A DNA stretch of 64,000 nt from Pantoea sp. SOD02. GTDB lineage: Bacteria > Pseudomonadota > Gammaproteobacteria > Enterobacterales > Enterobacteriaceae. The notes below the pieces were generated by a model. It was given only the letters and a program-made list of their open reading frames with translations, had not been told where the DNA came from and searched no databases. The stretch is taken from positions 1,984,001 through 2,048,000 of the forward strand of contig NZ_CP102604.1 of NCBI RefSeq assembly GCF_024707505.1, written 5' to 3'. Positions 53,044-61,560 of this stretch are shown in pieces. The first letter of the stretch is position 1; each line of letters begins with the position of its first letter. Made by a program: the position numbers and the translations under genes.

Positions 53044-54297
53044 TTACGGACGTGCAGCCGTGCCATCTGGCAGGCGCGCATTGGTCCAGTCCGGAATCCC
53101 ACCCGATACAGGATATTTCGCCGCCTCTTTCAGATCGATATCCACGCCCAACCCCGGACGATCGCTAAGGTACGCATAACCACGATCAATCTCTGGACAA
53201 CCTGGGAACACCTCCTGCAGCGCCTCGTTGACCGGCGTGTACTCCTGAATACCAAGATTGGTGATGCTCAGATCGATATGCAGGTTTGCCGCCACGCCAA
53301 TCGGTGAGATATCGCCAGGACCATGCCACGCGGTGCGCACGCCAAACAGTTCGGCAAAGGTCGCCAGTTTCTTCGCGGGTGTGATGCCGCCAATGGTGCT
53401 GACGTGGCAGCGAATATAATCGATCAGCTGGTTTTGAATTAACGGCTTCCACTCGTTGATTTGCGTAAACAGCTCGCCCATGGCAATCGGCGTGCTGCTT
53501 TGGCTGCGTAACTTGCTTAGCCAATCGATATTCTCCGGCGCAACCGGATCCTCAAGGAAAAACAGCTGATACGGTTCGAGTGATTTCGCGAGCTGAATCG
53601 AAGCGATTGGCGTGATGCGCTCGTGCACATCATGAATAAACTCCACGCCAAAGCCGAGTTTATTGCGCAGATGATCAAACAGGCGCGGTACGGCGCGTGC
53701 ATAAGCATCCGGATCGAAATAGATGCCGTGCGTAGGATTACGCGGTGATACTTTCGGCTGAATATTGCGGGCCTTGGCCAGCTTGCCGGCAATCAGACGT
53801 AAATCATCGGTACCCGCGCCGCCATACATGCCCATCTGACAGCGCACATATTGATAGCCCTCCTCCATGCGCGCGCGAATGTTATCTTCAACTTCAATCT
53901 CATCTGCGCCGTCGCAGTGACGATAAAGCGGCACGCCATCACGACATTTGCCGCCAAGCAGTTCATATACCGGCAAGTCGGCGACTTTGCCCTTCAGATC
54001 CCACAGCGCCATATCAACGCCGGAGAGCGCATTATTCATCACCGGACCGTTACGCCAGTAACCGCTCACCGCTGCCGATTGCCAGATATCTTCGATACGC
54101 GCCGGGTCTTTACCGATCAGAAACGGCTTCATGTAGTTTTCGATGGCTGCGGCGACCGCATAGATGCGCTGAGTAAAGGTGGCACAGCCCAAACCGTATA
54201 AACCGGGTTCGCTGGTTTCGATTTTTACCACCACCAAATCGATGCCGCCTGGCGCGGTAAGGATGGTTTTTACATCGGTAATTTTCAGGTTACTCAT
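53044..54297 (-). CDS. ManD/RspA-type dehydratase of the idonate-type locus
   Basis: 417 residues from ATG 54297, six bases after GAGG; the preceding ATG 54300 and GTG 54307 are too close to it. Enolase-superfamily D-mannonate dehydratase subgroup, with RCQMGMYGG (family Tyr), HDVHERI (Asp, His), FLEDPVAPEN, AMGELF and AWHGPGD. Low-efficiency members dehydrate D-mannonate and/or D-gluconate to 2-keto-3-deoxygluconate. With IdnO and IdnD nearby, gluconate is the natural substrate here. It is a full-length form, unlike the short-loop paralogue at 5851. It has its own promoter region after the GntR terminator. Confidence 0.92.
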   Translation of the reverse strand: MSNLKITDVKTILTAPGGIDLVVVKIETSEPGLYGLGCATFTQRIYAVAAAIENYMKPFLIGKDPARIEDIWQSAAVSGYWRNGPVMNNALSGVDMALWDLKGKVADLPVYELLGGKCRDGVPLYRHCDGADEIEVEDNIRARMEEGYQYVRCQMGMYGGAGTDDLRLIAGKLAKARNIQPKVSPRNPTHGIYFDPDAYARAVPRLFDHLRNKLGFGVEFIHDVHERITPIASIQLAKSLEPYQLFFLEDPVAPENIDWLSKLRSQSSTPIAMGELFTQINEWKPLIQNQLIDYIRCHVSTIGGITPAKKLATFAELFGVRTAWHGPGDISPIGVAANLHIDLSITNLGIQEYTPVNEALQEVFPGCPEIDRGYAYLSDRPGLGVDIDLKEAAKYPVSGGIPDWTNARLPDGTAARP

Positions 54298-54334
54298 CAT
54301 GATCCTCACGGTAGCTGGATAACATGCTGTATGA

Positions 54335-54346
54335 TGTCCTACATGT
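54335..54346. promoter_or_regulatory. Candidate operator TGTCCTACATGT (dehydratase promoter)
   Basis: The 12-mer recurs exactly at 55101-55112. It lies inside a wider dyad, ATAACATG (54319-54326) and CATGTTAT (54342-54349), 38 bases before the dehydratase start. Confidence 0.5.
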
Positions 54347-54357
54347 TATGTGTATTA

Positions 54358-54379
54358 AAAAGCCCTGTTCAGGGCTTTT
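54358..54379 (-). terminator. Terminator of the GntR gene
   Basis: AAAAGCCCTG pairs with CAGGGCTTTT with almost no loop. It lies seven bases after the GntR stop and is symmetric, so it could work in both directions. Confidence 0.8.
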
Positions 54380-54385
54380 GGTTAT

Positions 54386-55099
54386 TCAGTTATGGCGTAC
54401 ATCTTCAATGGCGTGCACGTTATGGGTCATCGCACTATTAAGCGTCTCGGCCGCCAGCGCCGCATCGCGGTTTTTCAACGCCATAAAGACTTTGATATGG
54501 GCTTCTACGCTTTCCAGCGTGATGCCTAACACCCGATTTAACTCTTCCAGGTAATGCACATAAATCCCTTTCAGGGATTCCATTACGTGGATGAACACCT
54601 TGTTGTGCGAGGCTTTCACAATCGCCAGATGGAAATCGTAATCCGCCAGCGAGTACTTTTTGTAGTCATCTTTACTCACCAGCATGCGATTCAAGGCGCT
54701 TTCCAGCACTTTGACATCTTCATCAGTGGCGTTCTGAACTGCCAGCTCCATACATTTGAACTCGACGGTCTGACGGAAAACCCGCATATCATCAAACTCT
54801 TCCTGCGACAGATGCAGAATGGGCTGGTTATCACTGAACGATCCGTAGCGCGCCACTTCGCGGGTAACATATGTGCCCTTCCCCTGATGCGTCACCACTA
54901 CGCCAAGGTCGCGCAGCTTCTGCACGGCACTCCGCACGCTGACGCGGCTCACCTGAAAGGTTGCGGTCAATTCCGCTTCAGAGGGCAACTTACAGCCCGG
55001 CTCCCACAGACCATCCTGAATGTTCTGCTTCATCTGTTCGTAGATGACATCAACCACATTATGTTTTTGGATACTTTCCAGCGCCACGGCGTTACTCAC
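54386..55099 (-). CDS. GntR-family regulator, FCD type
   Basis: 237 residues from GTG 55099 with a short TAGGA ribosome site that overlaps a candidate operator. Winged helix PGCKLPSEAELTATFQVSRV then SVRSAVQKLRDLGVV; the C-terminal FCD helical domain has the RQTVEFKCMELAV and DYDFHLAIVKASHN segments with likely metal-binding Asp and His. UxuR/ExuR and LldR are relatives. It sits between the dehydratase and the divergent idnO operon, and probably controls both and itself. Confidence 0.92.
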   Translation of the reverse strand: MSNAVALESIQKHNVVDVIYEQMKQNIQDGLWEPGCKLPSEAELTATFQVSRVSVRSAVQKLRDLGVVVTHQGKGTYVTREVARYGSFSDNQPILHLSQEEFDDMRVFRQTVEFKCMELAVQNATDEDVKVLESALNRMLVSKDDYKKYSLADYDFHLAIVKASHNKVFIHVMESLKGIYVHYLEELNRVLGITLESVEAHIKVFMALKNRDAALAAETLNSAMTHNVHAIEDVRHN

Positions 55100-55100
55100 T

Positions 55101-55112
55101 TGTCCTACATGT
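55101..55112. promoter_or_regulatory. Candidate operator TGTCCTACATGT (GntR start)
   Basis: Exact copy of 54335-54346, one base from the GntR start codon and covering its ribosome site. A related GTCCTTCATGTAACA is found (reverse strand) at 55351-55365 before idnO. Part of the likeness could come from ribosome-site bases. Confidence 0.45.
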
Positions 55113-55262
55113 CTACCGCTTTTTAACGCGTCACTGCTCGCAACACAAGCAGCAATTTTTTGTGTGGCAAAAGCGATAATACGAAATTCCGTAATTTAAT
55201 GATTATTTTCATTGGTTTAACCATCAAAGGTAGATGATTGCCTTTTGGCGATGACATTAAAT

Positions 55263-55284
55263 ATTTGTGAGATATCTTACAAAT
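55263..55284. promoter_or_regulatory. CRP-like binding site
   Basis: A 22-base dyad with one mismatched pair, core TGTGA-N6-TTACA, one base from the CRP consensus TGTGA-N6-TCACA. It lies between the GntR and idnO genes, with its centre about 100 bases before the idnO start, so catabolite control of the locus is likely. Confidence 0.65.
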
Positions 55285-55373
55285 CTCTCGCCTGCCAATT
55301 GCTGCCTTTCTGCGCATCACGTAAAAGTAATTCATCCAACTTGTTAGTCATGTTACATGAAGGACGTTTTGTT

Positions 55374-56141
55374 ATGCAGACCTTATTTAACCTCTCCGGG
55401 AAAACCGCCCTGATCACCGGTTCAACGCGCGGCTTAGGATTCGCTTATGCACAAGGCCTGGCGCAAGCCGGCGCAAAAGTGCTGCTGAATGGCACGCGTC
55501 AGGAGCATATGGATACGGCGCTGGAACAATTACAGAAGCAGGGATTTGACGCCCGAGGCTTTCTGTTCAATGTGGCAGATGAAGCCGCGATTGAAGCGGT
55601 ATTCCAGCAGCTCGACGAAGAGAGTATTCACGTCGACATTGTGATCAACAACGCAGGTATTCAGTTCCGCAAACCGATGCTGGAACTGGCATTGAGCGAC
55701 TGGCAGCGCGTGCTGGATGTCAATCTCACCAGCGCGTTCCTCGTTTCGCGTGCGGCAGCCAAACGCATGGTGCAACGTCAGCGCGGCGGGAAAATTATCA
55801 ATATCGGATCGCTAACCAGCGAAGCCGCGCGCCCTACCGTCGCGCCTTACACTGCGGCGAAAGGCGGTATCAAACTGCTGACTAAATCGATGGCGGCTGA
55901 ATGGGCGCCGTTCAATATCCAGACCAACGGCATCGGGCCGGGCTACATCCTCACCGATATGAACGAAGCGTTGGTTGAAAACGAAGAGTTCAATAAATGG
56001 GTCTGCAGCAGCAACCCTTCTGGCCGCTGGGGAAAACCCGACGAACTGGTGGGTACCGCCATTTATCTGGCGTCCTCTGCTTCCGATTACGTCAATGGCC
56101 AGATGATTTACGTGGATGGCGGCTGGCTCGCCACCTTGTAA
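55374..56141 (+). CDS. idnO: Gluconate 5-dehydrogenase
   Basis: 255 residues from ATG 55374 (AAGGAC upstream); the frame is open to 55245 without a start signal. Short-chain dehydrogenase: Rossmann TGSTRGLGFAYAQGL, NNAGIQFRKP, Ser in INIGSLTSEA, and the YxxxK catalytic pair in PYTAAKGGIKLL. N-terminal and C-terminal segments closely parallel E. coli IdnO. It reduces 5-keto-D-gluconate to D-gluconate. First gene of a plus-strand operon with two MFS transporters and idnD. Confidence 0.92.
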   Translation: MQTLFNLSGKTALITGSTRGLGFAYAQGLAQAGAKVLLNGTRQEHMDTALEQLQKQGFDARGFLFNVADEAAIEAVFQQLDEESIHVDIVINNAGIQFRKPMLELALSDWQRVLDVNLTSAFLVSRAAAKRMVQRQRGGKIINIGSLTSEAARPTVAPYTAAKGGIKLLTKSMAAEWAPFNIQTNGIGPGYILTDMNEALVENEEFNKWVCSSNPSGRWGKPDELVGTAIYLASSASDYVNGQMIYVDGGWLATL

Positions 56142-56204
56142 CAGCGACCTAAGCTGGGCATCAAGACTCAGCTGTATCCTACTCAAGCGACCTGAGGTCA
56201 TACC

Positions 56205-57494
56205 ATGAACCAGAATATTGCAGGGATTTTACCGGCCAGTCGGTGGGGAAAACTCATCCCGATTGCCTTTATTACCTATAGCCTCGCCTACCTCGATCGT
56301 GCCAACTACGGTTTCGGTGCCGCCGCAGGTCTGGCTGAAGATCTCAATATCACGCCCGCCATTTCAGCTCTACTCGGCGCACTATTTTTCCTTGGTTACT
56401 TCTGTTTTCAGGTGCCGGGCGGCATATACGCTGAAAAGCACTCGGCGAAGAAGCTGATTTTCTGGAGCCTGATCCTGTGGGGCGCATTGGCTACCGCCAC
56501 CGGCATGGTGCACAGCGTGGCGCTGCTGGCGGTGATTCGCTTCCTGCTTGGCGTGGCGGAAAGTGTGGTGATGCCGGCGATGCTGATCTTCCTCAGCCAC
56601 TGGTTCACGCGCGCGGAGCGATCCAAAGCCAATACTTTTCTGTTCCTCGGCAATCCGATTACCGTGTTATGGATGTCGATCCTCTCCGGCTATCTGGTGA
56701 ATTCCTTTGGCTGGCGCGGCATGTTCATTATTGAAGGTGTGCCCGCCATTTTGTGGGCATTTATCTGGTGGAAAATTTATGCCGACCGACCGCGCGATGC
56801 CAAATGGCTGAGCGAAGCGGAAAAGCGTGCAGTAGAAAACGCGCTGGCGGCAGAGCAGCAATCGATCAAACCGGTTAAGAATTACCGTGAAGCCTTCCGC
56901 TCGCCTAAGGTGCTGGCGCTGGCCTTTATCCACTTCTTTTGGAATATCGGCATGTACGGTTTCATCATGTGGCTACCTTCAATGCTGAAGAGCGCGTCCG
57001 GCATGGGCATCGTCGCGACCGGTTGGCTCTCTGCCGCGCCCTATCTGCTCGCCGTGCCGCTGATGCTGACCGCATCTTGGTTCTCCGATAAATATCAGCA
57101 GCGTAAAAACATCGTGCTGCTTTTCCTTGGGCTGGGCGCGGTGTGCTTCATTGCTTCCTTTACGCTCGGTGCGACCCACTTCTGGCTCTCATGGGTGCTG
57201 TTGGTGATTGCTGGCGGTGCGATGTACACGCCGTATGGCCCGTTCTTCGCGGCGATTCCTGAGATGCTGCCACGCAACGTGGTGGCGGGCGCGATGTCCT
57301 TCGTGGTCTGTTTCGGTGCGCTGGGGTCGTTCGTCGGCGCGTGGATTGTGGGCTATCTCAATGGCCTGACCGGCAGCCCGGCGGCATCTTACGTATTTAT
57401 GGGTGGATCGCTGGTTGTCGCGGTATTACTCACCGCGCTCACCACCTTTAGCAGCCTGAGCACGCCAACGGCACAAACCCGCTCTGCATACTAA
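56205..57494 (+). CDS. MFS transporter, anion:cation symporter family (first of two)
   Basis: 429 residues, 12 helices. Marks: YLDRANYGFGAAAGLAEDL, GYFCFQVPGGIYAEKHSAKK, RFLLGVAESVVMPAMLIFL. ACS-type importers carry sugar acids. It stands between idnO and a second MFS gene 14 bases on, so the locus can take up two related acids or one with different affinity. Likely cargo idonate, 5-ketogluconate or a related aldonate. Confidence 0.92.
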   Translation: MNQNIAGILPASRWGKLIPIAFITYSLAYLDRANYGFGAAAGLAEDLNITPAISALLGALFFLGYFCFQVPGGIYAEKHSAKKLIFWSLILWGALATATGMVHSVALLAVIRFLLGVAESVVMPAMLIFLSHWFTRAERSKANTFLFLGNPITVLWMSILSGYLVNSFGWRGMFIIEGVPAILWAFIWWKIYADRPRDAKWLSEAEKRAVENALAAEQQSIKPVKNYREAFRSPKVLALAFIHFFWNIGMYGFIMWLPSMLKSASGMGIVATGWLSAAPYLLAVPLMLTASWFSDKYQQRKNIVLLFLGLGAVCFIASFTLGATHFWLSWVLLVIAGGAMYTPYGPFFAAIPEMLPRNVVAGAMSFVVCFGALGSFVGAWIVGYLNGLTGSPAASYVFMGGSLVVAVLLTALTTFSSLSTPTAQTRSAY

Positions 57495-57508
57495 TAGAGA
57501 ATGAAGTC

Positions 57509-58870
57509 ATGACCATGAAACCCACGCGCACGCGTTTAAGCGTTTTATTCATGCTGTTTATTGTCACCGCGATTAATTACATGGATCGCGCTAACCTGGC
57601 GGTGGCCGGTTCCCATATTCAGGGCGAGTTTTTCTTATCCGCCACCCAACTCGGTTTGCTGTTCTCTATGTTTACCTGGTTTTATGCGCTGAGCCAAATT
57701 CCGGTCGGCTATCTGCTTGACCGGATTGGTTCGCGCTGGCTATACGGCAGCGCGATTGTGCTGTGGAGCCTGTTTACCCTGCTGATGGGATTGGCATCGC
57801 ATCACTTTTTCACCACCGCCACTGCGTCATTTATGATGCTGTTGGTGTGCCGCGCGCTGATTGGCGTGGCGGAAGCGCCCTCTTTTCCCTCCAACACCAA
57901 AATCATCGCCACCTGGTTTCCCGACCATGAACGTGCACGTGCCACGGCAACCTACTCCAGCGCGCAATATATTGGCCTGGCGCTGCTGACGCCGGTGCTG
58001 TCGTTTATCGTCAGCCAATGGGGCTGGGAGATGTCGTTTTATCTCTCTGGCCTGGTTGGGATTGTGTTCGGTATTTACTGGCTGATTGTCTATCGCGATC
58101 CGCAGCACAGCAGCAAAGTGAATGACGCTGAACTTGATATTATTCGCAAAGGCGGCGGACATGGTTCGGTGAATCAGCAAACCGGCAACGGCAAAGTTAA
58201 CTGGCAATCAGTGAAATATATTCTGCGTCAGCGCACCACATGGGGTTTGTTTATTGCGCAATTTGCGGCTTCATCGACGCTCTACTTTTTCCTGACCTGG
58301 TTTATTGTCTATCTGGAAAAAGGGCTGCATCTGTCGATCGATAAAGCGGGGATTGGCGCGATGTTCCCTTATCTGATGGCGATGGCGGGCGTGCTGTGTG
58401 GCGGAACGCTGAGTGATTTCCTGTTGAAGCGTGGCCGCAGCCGCACTTTTGCGCGCAAGCTGCCGGTGATGCTGGGCATGTTGCTTACTTGCTCGATTGC
58501 GCTGGTGAATTTCTTCCAGGATAGCCCGGTAATTGCCATTGCCATTCTCTCTATCGCTTTCTTCGCCAACGCCTTCTCTAATCTCGGCTGGGTGGTATGC
58601 AGCGATGTGATTCCGCGCCACTTAATCGGCACCATCGGCGGCTTTCTGAACATTTTTGGCAATCTTTCCGGCATTGTCAGCCCGATCATCATTGGCGTTA
58701 TTTTGCAGCGCACCCACAACTTCCAGTATGCCATGTGGTACATCGCCGCCGTCGCGCTGATGGGCTTTTTGGCCTACCTGCTGCTGGTTGGCAAAATTGA
58801 AGTGATGACACCGCCCGGCGAAGAACGCGCTGAAAATAAGAAGAAATTCGAAACCCCTTCAAACGCATAG
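57509..58870 (+). CDS. MFS transporter, GudP/ACS type (second of two)
   Basis: 453 residues, 12 helices: NYMDRANLAVAGSHIQGEF, SQIPVGYLLDRIGSRWLYG, ALIGVAEAPSFPSNTKIIA. More like the GudP/GarP hexarate carriers than the neighbour at 56205, so not a simple tandem duplicate. Upstream of idnD by 11 bases and probably cotranscribed with it. Confidence 0.92.
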   Translation: MTMKPTRTRLSVLFMLFIVTAINYMDRANLAVAGSHIQGEFFLSATQLGLLFSMFTWFYALSQIPVGYLLDRIGSRWLYGSAIVLWSLFTLLMGLASHHFFTTATASFMMLLVCRALIGVAEAPSFPSNTKIIATWFPDHERARATATYSSAQYIGLALLTPVLSFIVSQWGWEMSFYLSGLVGIVFGIYWLIVYRDPQHSSKVNDAELDIIRKGGGHGSVNQQTGNGKVNWQSVKYILRQRTTWGLFIAQFAASSTLYFFLTWFIVYLEKGLHLSIDKAGIGAMFPYLMAMAGVLCGGTLSDFLLKRGRSRTFARKLPVMLGMLLTCSIALVNFFQDSPVIAIAILSIAFFANAFSNLGWVVCSDVIPRHLIGTIGGFLNIFGNLSGIVSPIIIGVILQRTHNFQYAMWYIAAVALMGFLAYLLLVGKIEVMTPPGEERAENKKKFETPSNA

Positions 58871-58881
58871 AGAGAAGCAAG

Positions 58882-59922
58882 ATGCAGCAGAAAACAGTGA
58901 ACGCGGTGATCGTCAATGCCGCACATGATGTGCGCTGTGAGTCGCGGGAAATTGAGTGGAACGCACAGCAAGTGTTGGTCAAAGTTGAGCGTGGCGGGAT
59001 TTGTGGCTCGGATATTCACTATTTCCAGCATGGCCGCGCGGGCATGTCGGTGCTGAAAGCGCCGATGATTTTAGGCCATGAGTTTGTTGGCATCATCGAG
59101 CAAGTGCCAGAAAACAGCGACCTGAAAGTTGGCCAGCGCGTGGCGATCAACCCTTCCCAACCCTGCCAGTTGTGTGCGCTGTGTCAGGAAGGAAAACAGA
59201 ACCTTTGCCGCTCAATGCGCTTTATGGGCAGCGCGCAGTTTTTCCCACATGTTAACGGCGGATTTGCCCAATATGTGGCGGTGAATCCCGTGCAGTGCGT
59301 GCCGTACAGCGATAGCGCGGATGCTAAAGTGATGGCCTTCGCCGAACCGCTGGCAGTGTGCATTCATGCGGTACGTCAGGCGGGTGATTTAACCGGCAAG
59401 CGCGTACTGGTCACCGGTGCCGGTCCGATCGGTTGTCTGGTGATCGCGGCGGCACTGGCTTCGGGAGCTACCGAAGTGGTAGCTACCGATATCAGCGAAC
59501 GTTGCCGTCAGTTGGCGAACGAGATGGGCGCCAGCGCGGCGATCGATCCGCGTGACGAACAGCAAACTGTACTCTTTGCGGAAAATGGCGGCAGTTTTGA
59601 TATCTGCTTTGAAGCTTCTGGCGCAGGCGCGGCGGTGGCTTCGCTGGTTGCCTTTACCCGTCCGGGCGGCATTATCGTGCAACTCGGCATGGGCGCGGCT
59701 GAAGTGAATTATCCTATCGGACCGCTATTGGTCAAAGAGGTGCAGTTGCGCGGCTCCTTCCGTTTCACCAGCGAATTCACTACGGCGGTACGCTGGCTCG
59801 AGCAAGGCAAAATCAATCCGCTGCCGCTGCTATCAGCCGAAATGCCCATGCAGGATGCGGCACTCGCGCTGGAACTGGCAGCGGATAAAGAGCGTGCAGC
59901 TAAGGTGCAGCTGGTTTTTTGA
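58882..59922 (+). CDS. idnD: L-idonate 5-dehydrogenase
   Basis: 346 residues. Zinc-dependent medium-chain dehydrogenase: catalytic zinc region GGICGSDIHYFQHG, GHEFVG; structural zinc cysteines in CQLCALCQEGKQNLC; Rossmann GAGPIGCLVIAAAL. It matches E. coli IdnD throughout, including AINPSQPC, VMAFAEPLAV, LRGSFRFTSEF and AAKVQLVF at the end. It oxidises L-idonate to 5-keto-D-gluconate (RspB/L-gulonate dehydrogenase is the close alternative). With idnO and the dehydratase at 53044 it would complete an idonate to ketodeoxygluconate route. Confidence 0.93.
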   Translation: MQQKTVNAVIVNAAHDVRCESREIEWNAQQVLVKVERGGICGSDIHYFQHGRAGMSVLKAPMILGHEFVGIIEQVPENSDLKVGQRVAINPSQPCQLCALCQEGKQNLCRSMRFMGSAQFFPHVNGGFAQYVAVNPVQCVPYSDSADAKVMAFAEPLAVCIHAVRQAGDLTGKRVLVTGAGPIGCLVIAAALASGATEVVATDISERCRQLANEMGASAAIDPRDEQQTVLFAENGGSFDICFEASGAGAAVASLVAFTRPGGIIVQLGMGAAEVNYPIGPLLVKEVQLRGSFRFTSEFTTAVRWLEQGKINPLPLLSAEMPMQDAALALELAADKERAAKVQLVF

Positions 59923-60227
59923 TGAAGTGAATATTCCCGGTTATATGCCGGGAATTTTGTAGGGTCGCCATTTATGGCGTAATGCTCGTCAGTTAAGCGT
60001 CTTTCGGTCACCATAAATGGCGACCCTACAAAGGATTGGCGCGTTTTTCGTGGGGTGCGCATTCATGCGCACCTGCATACATATGCAAATTAATGCTGAA
60101 CTGAGCGGCATAAGCCCAATGGACGGCCTTTTTTGCATTTGAAGTACAGCGGAGTAATTTAAGCAGGAAATAAAACAGGCTAATTAATATATTTGCTGCC
60201 AACGTGAATAACGCGGCAGCAATTAAC
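59923..60227. other. Repeat-rich gap between idnD and osmB
   Basis: 305 bases between convergent genes with no credible gene. It contains a truncated type 1 hairpin (59963-59979), the 97-base repeat copy B (59977-60073) and, near 60195-60220, a GCTGCC/GGCAGC stem that could end the osmB transcript though no T run follows. Confidence 0.6.
59963..60073. repeat. Palindromic repeat: truncated hairpin joined to 97-base copy B
   Basis: A type 1 hairpin lacking its last bases runs straight into copy B (59977-60073), which differs from copy A at 2810-2906 in four positions. Copy B itself has a type 1 hairpin (60006-60025, one base altered in one arm), the 28-base spacer and a type 2 hairpin (60054-60073). 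Confidence 0.88.
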
Positions 60228-60437
60228 TTAACGGCTTACTTCATGTCCAATCAAACCACCGATTGCCGCGCCGCCCAGCGTACCGAAGGTGCTGCCACCC
60301 GTAAGCACCGCGCCGCCCACCGCGCCGACACCGGCACCAATCGCGGTATTTCTGCCACGATGCGACATGCCACAAGCGGTAACAGAAAACATAACCAGCA
60401 CGACAATAGCGATATTACAGCTGCGTTTTAAAAGCAT
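60228..60437 (-). CDS. osmB: Osmotically inducible lipoprotein B
   Basis: 69 residues from ATG 60437 (GAGG upstream); E. coli OsmB is 72. Signal with lipobox VTAC (Cys22), then the glycine-zipper core that matches OsmB nearly residue for residue: RNTAIGAGVGAVGGAVLTGG, then STFGTLGGAAIGGLIGHEV. Small outer-membrane lipoprotein raised in osmotic stress and stationary phase in E. coli; the promoter region here is 60438-60628. Function in resisting osmotic or phage stress is not settled. Confidence 0.93.
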   Translation of the reverse strand: MLLKRSCNIAIVVLVMFSVTACGMSHRGRNTAIGAGVGAVGGAVLTGGSTFGTLGGAAIGGLIGHEVSR

Positions 60438-60628
60438 ACAAAGCCTCACTGCCATGAATAGATGGCATGCAAAAATGTTTATTTGATTGTTGTTAAAATA
60501 CCCAATCTGTTGTGACTGGCACTGCTCGTCGGCGTGAATTTAAGGTGTTTTACGCTAAGGCGGAAGGTAAAAATTCCTATTTGGTGATGGTACTAGCGAG
60601 GCGGCGAGAAAGTCACCGCCTCATTAGA

Positions 60629-61360
60629 TTAGGAGGCAGTCCGCTTTACGCGGACCACCGTTCTCACCATCGCCAGCGTAGCAACAATCAGCAGTATGCC
60701 GCCCACCATCGCCATGGCTTTAAAACCAAGATGCTTAAACATCATCAGGCCGACAATCCCGCCAATCAGGAAAGAGAAAATGGTGGTCAGATGCGTCCAC
60801 AGCTGGCGTTTCTGGCCCGAGATCTGCTTTGACGGATCGCGGCGGAACAGCGCCGCTAATACCGATGCCAGTGAAATCCCGGCATCGGTCAAGGTGCCGG
60901 TAATATGGGTAGAGCGCACGCGGCCATTGGATAACTGCGTTGAGGTTGAATTATGTACGCCCATCAGGAAGCCGAGAATAACAATAACTTCCCGGTTATT
61001 GGCCGATGAATAAAAGAACATTTCAAACAACGATAACGCGATTAAGGCCAGCCCTTCAACCCACAGTATTTGGCAGAATATAATACGATTGCCGTTGGCT
61101 AATCCGCTGATCACCACCATTCTCGCCGTCACCGCACCACAAACAAAGGCAAACAGAATGGTGGCTAAAAAGGTGATATCGCGGAAATTAACGTTCGAAA
61201 CTTCACTGGATAATTGTGAGGTATTACCTGACATGTGTGAGGGGAAAAAGCCAAACGCCCCCAAGGCGATCGCATTGAGCACGCCGGCTGCGGTGGCGAG
61301 CCACATTGCCAGATTCCTGTCCTCATCATGCGTTCGTGTGCGTTTAAGTTTAATCAGCAT
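60629..61360 (-). CDS. DUF1275 (YoaK-type) membrane protein
   Basis: 243 residues from ATG 61360, six bases after GAGG; earlier in-frame starts lack a site. About six hydrophobic helices with the DUF1275 marks [45 protein letters not shown] and TDAGISLA. Inner-membrane family of unknown role (YoaK in E. coli). Monocistronic. No ligand can be proposed. Confidence 0.88.
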   Translation of the reverse strand: MLIKLKRTRTHDEDRNLAMWLATAAGVLNAIALGAFGFFPSHMSGNTSQLSSEVSNVNFRDITFLATILFAFVCGAVTARMVVISGLANGNRIIFCQILWVEGLALIALSLFEMFFYSSANNREVIVILGFLMGVHNSTSTQLSNGRVRSTHITGTLTDAGISLASVLAALFRRDPSKQISGQKRQLWTHLTTIFSFLIGGIVGLMMFKHLGFKAMAMVGGILLIVATLAMVRTVVRVKRTAS

Positions 61361-61534
61361 CAGATACCTCATTATTCTGAACCAGGGCCGAATAATAACC
61401 ATAGAGCACTACGCTGCGTGCATGACCAGGAAATTGCCGAATAAGACGCTGAAAGAATTAAAGAAAGTAAAAAAATCAACGAGGCGGGAATATATTTAAA
61501 TTAATGTAAAGATTGGCATGCCATATAATCGTAG

Positions 61535-61554
61535 GGTCGCCATTTATGGTGACC
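61535..61554. repeat. Palindromic repeat, type 1 hairpin with one mismatch
   Basis: GTAG then GGTCGCCATTTATGGTGACC, directly after the DeoR gene's 3' end. Confidence 0.85.
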
Positions 61555-61560
61555 CTCTTT

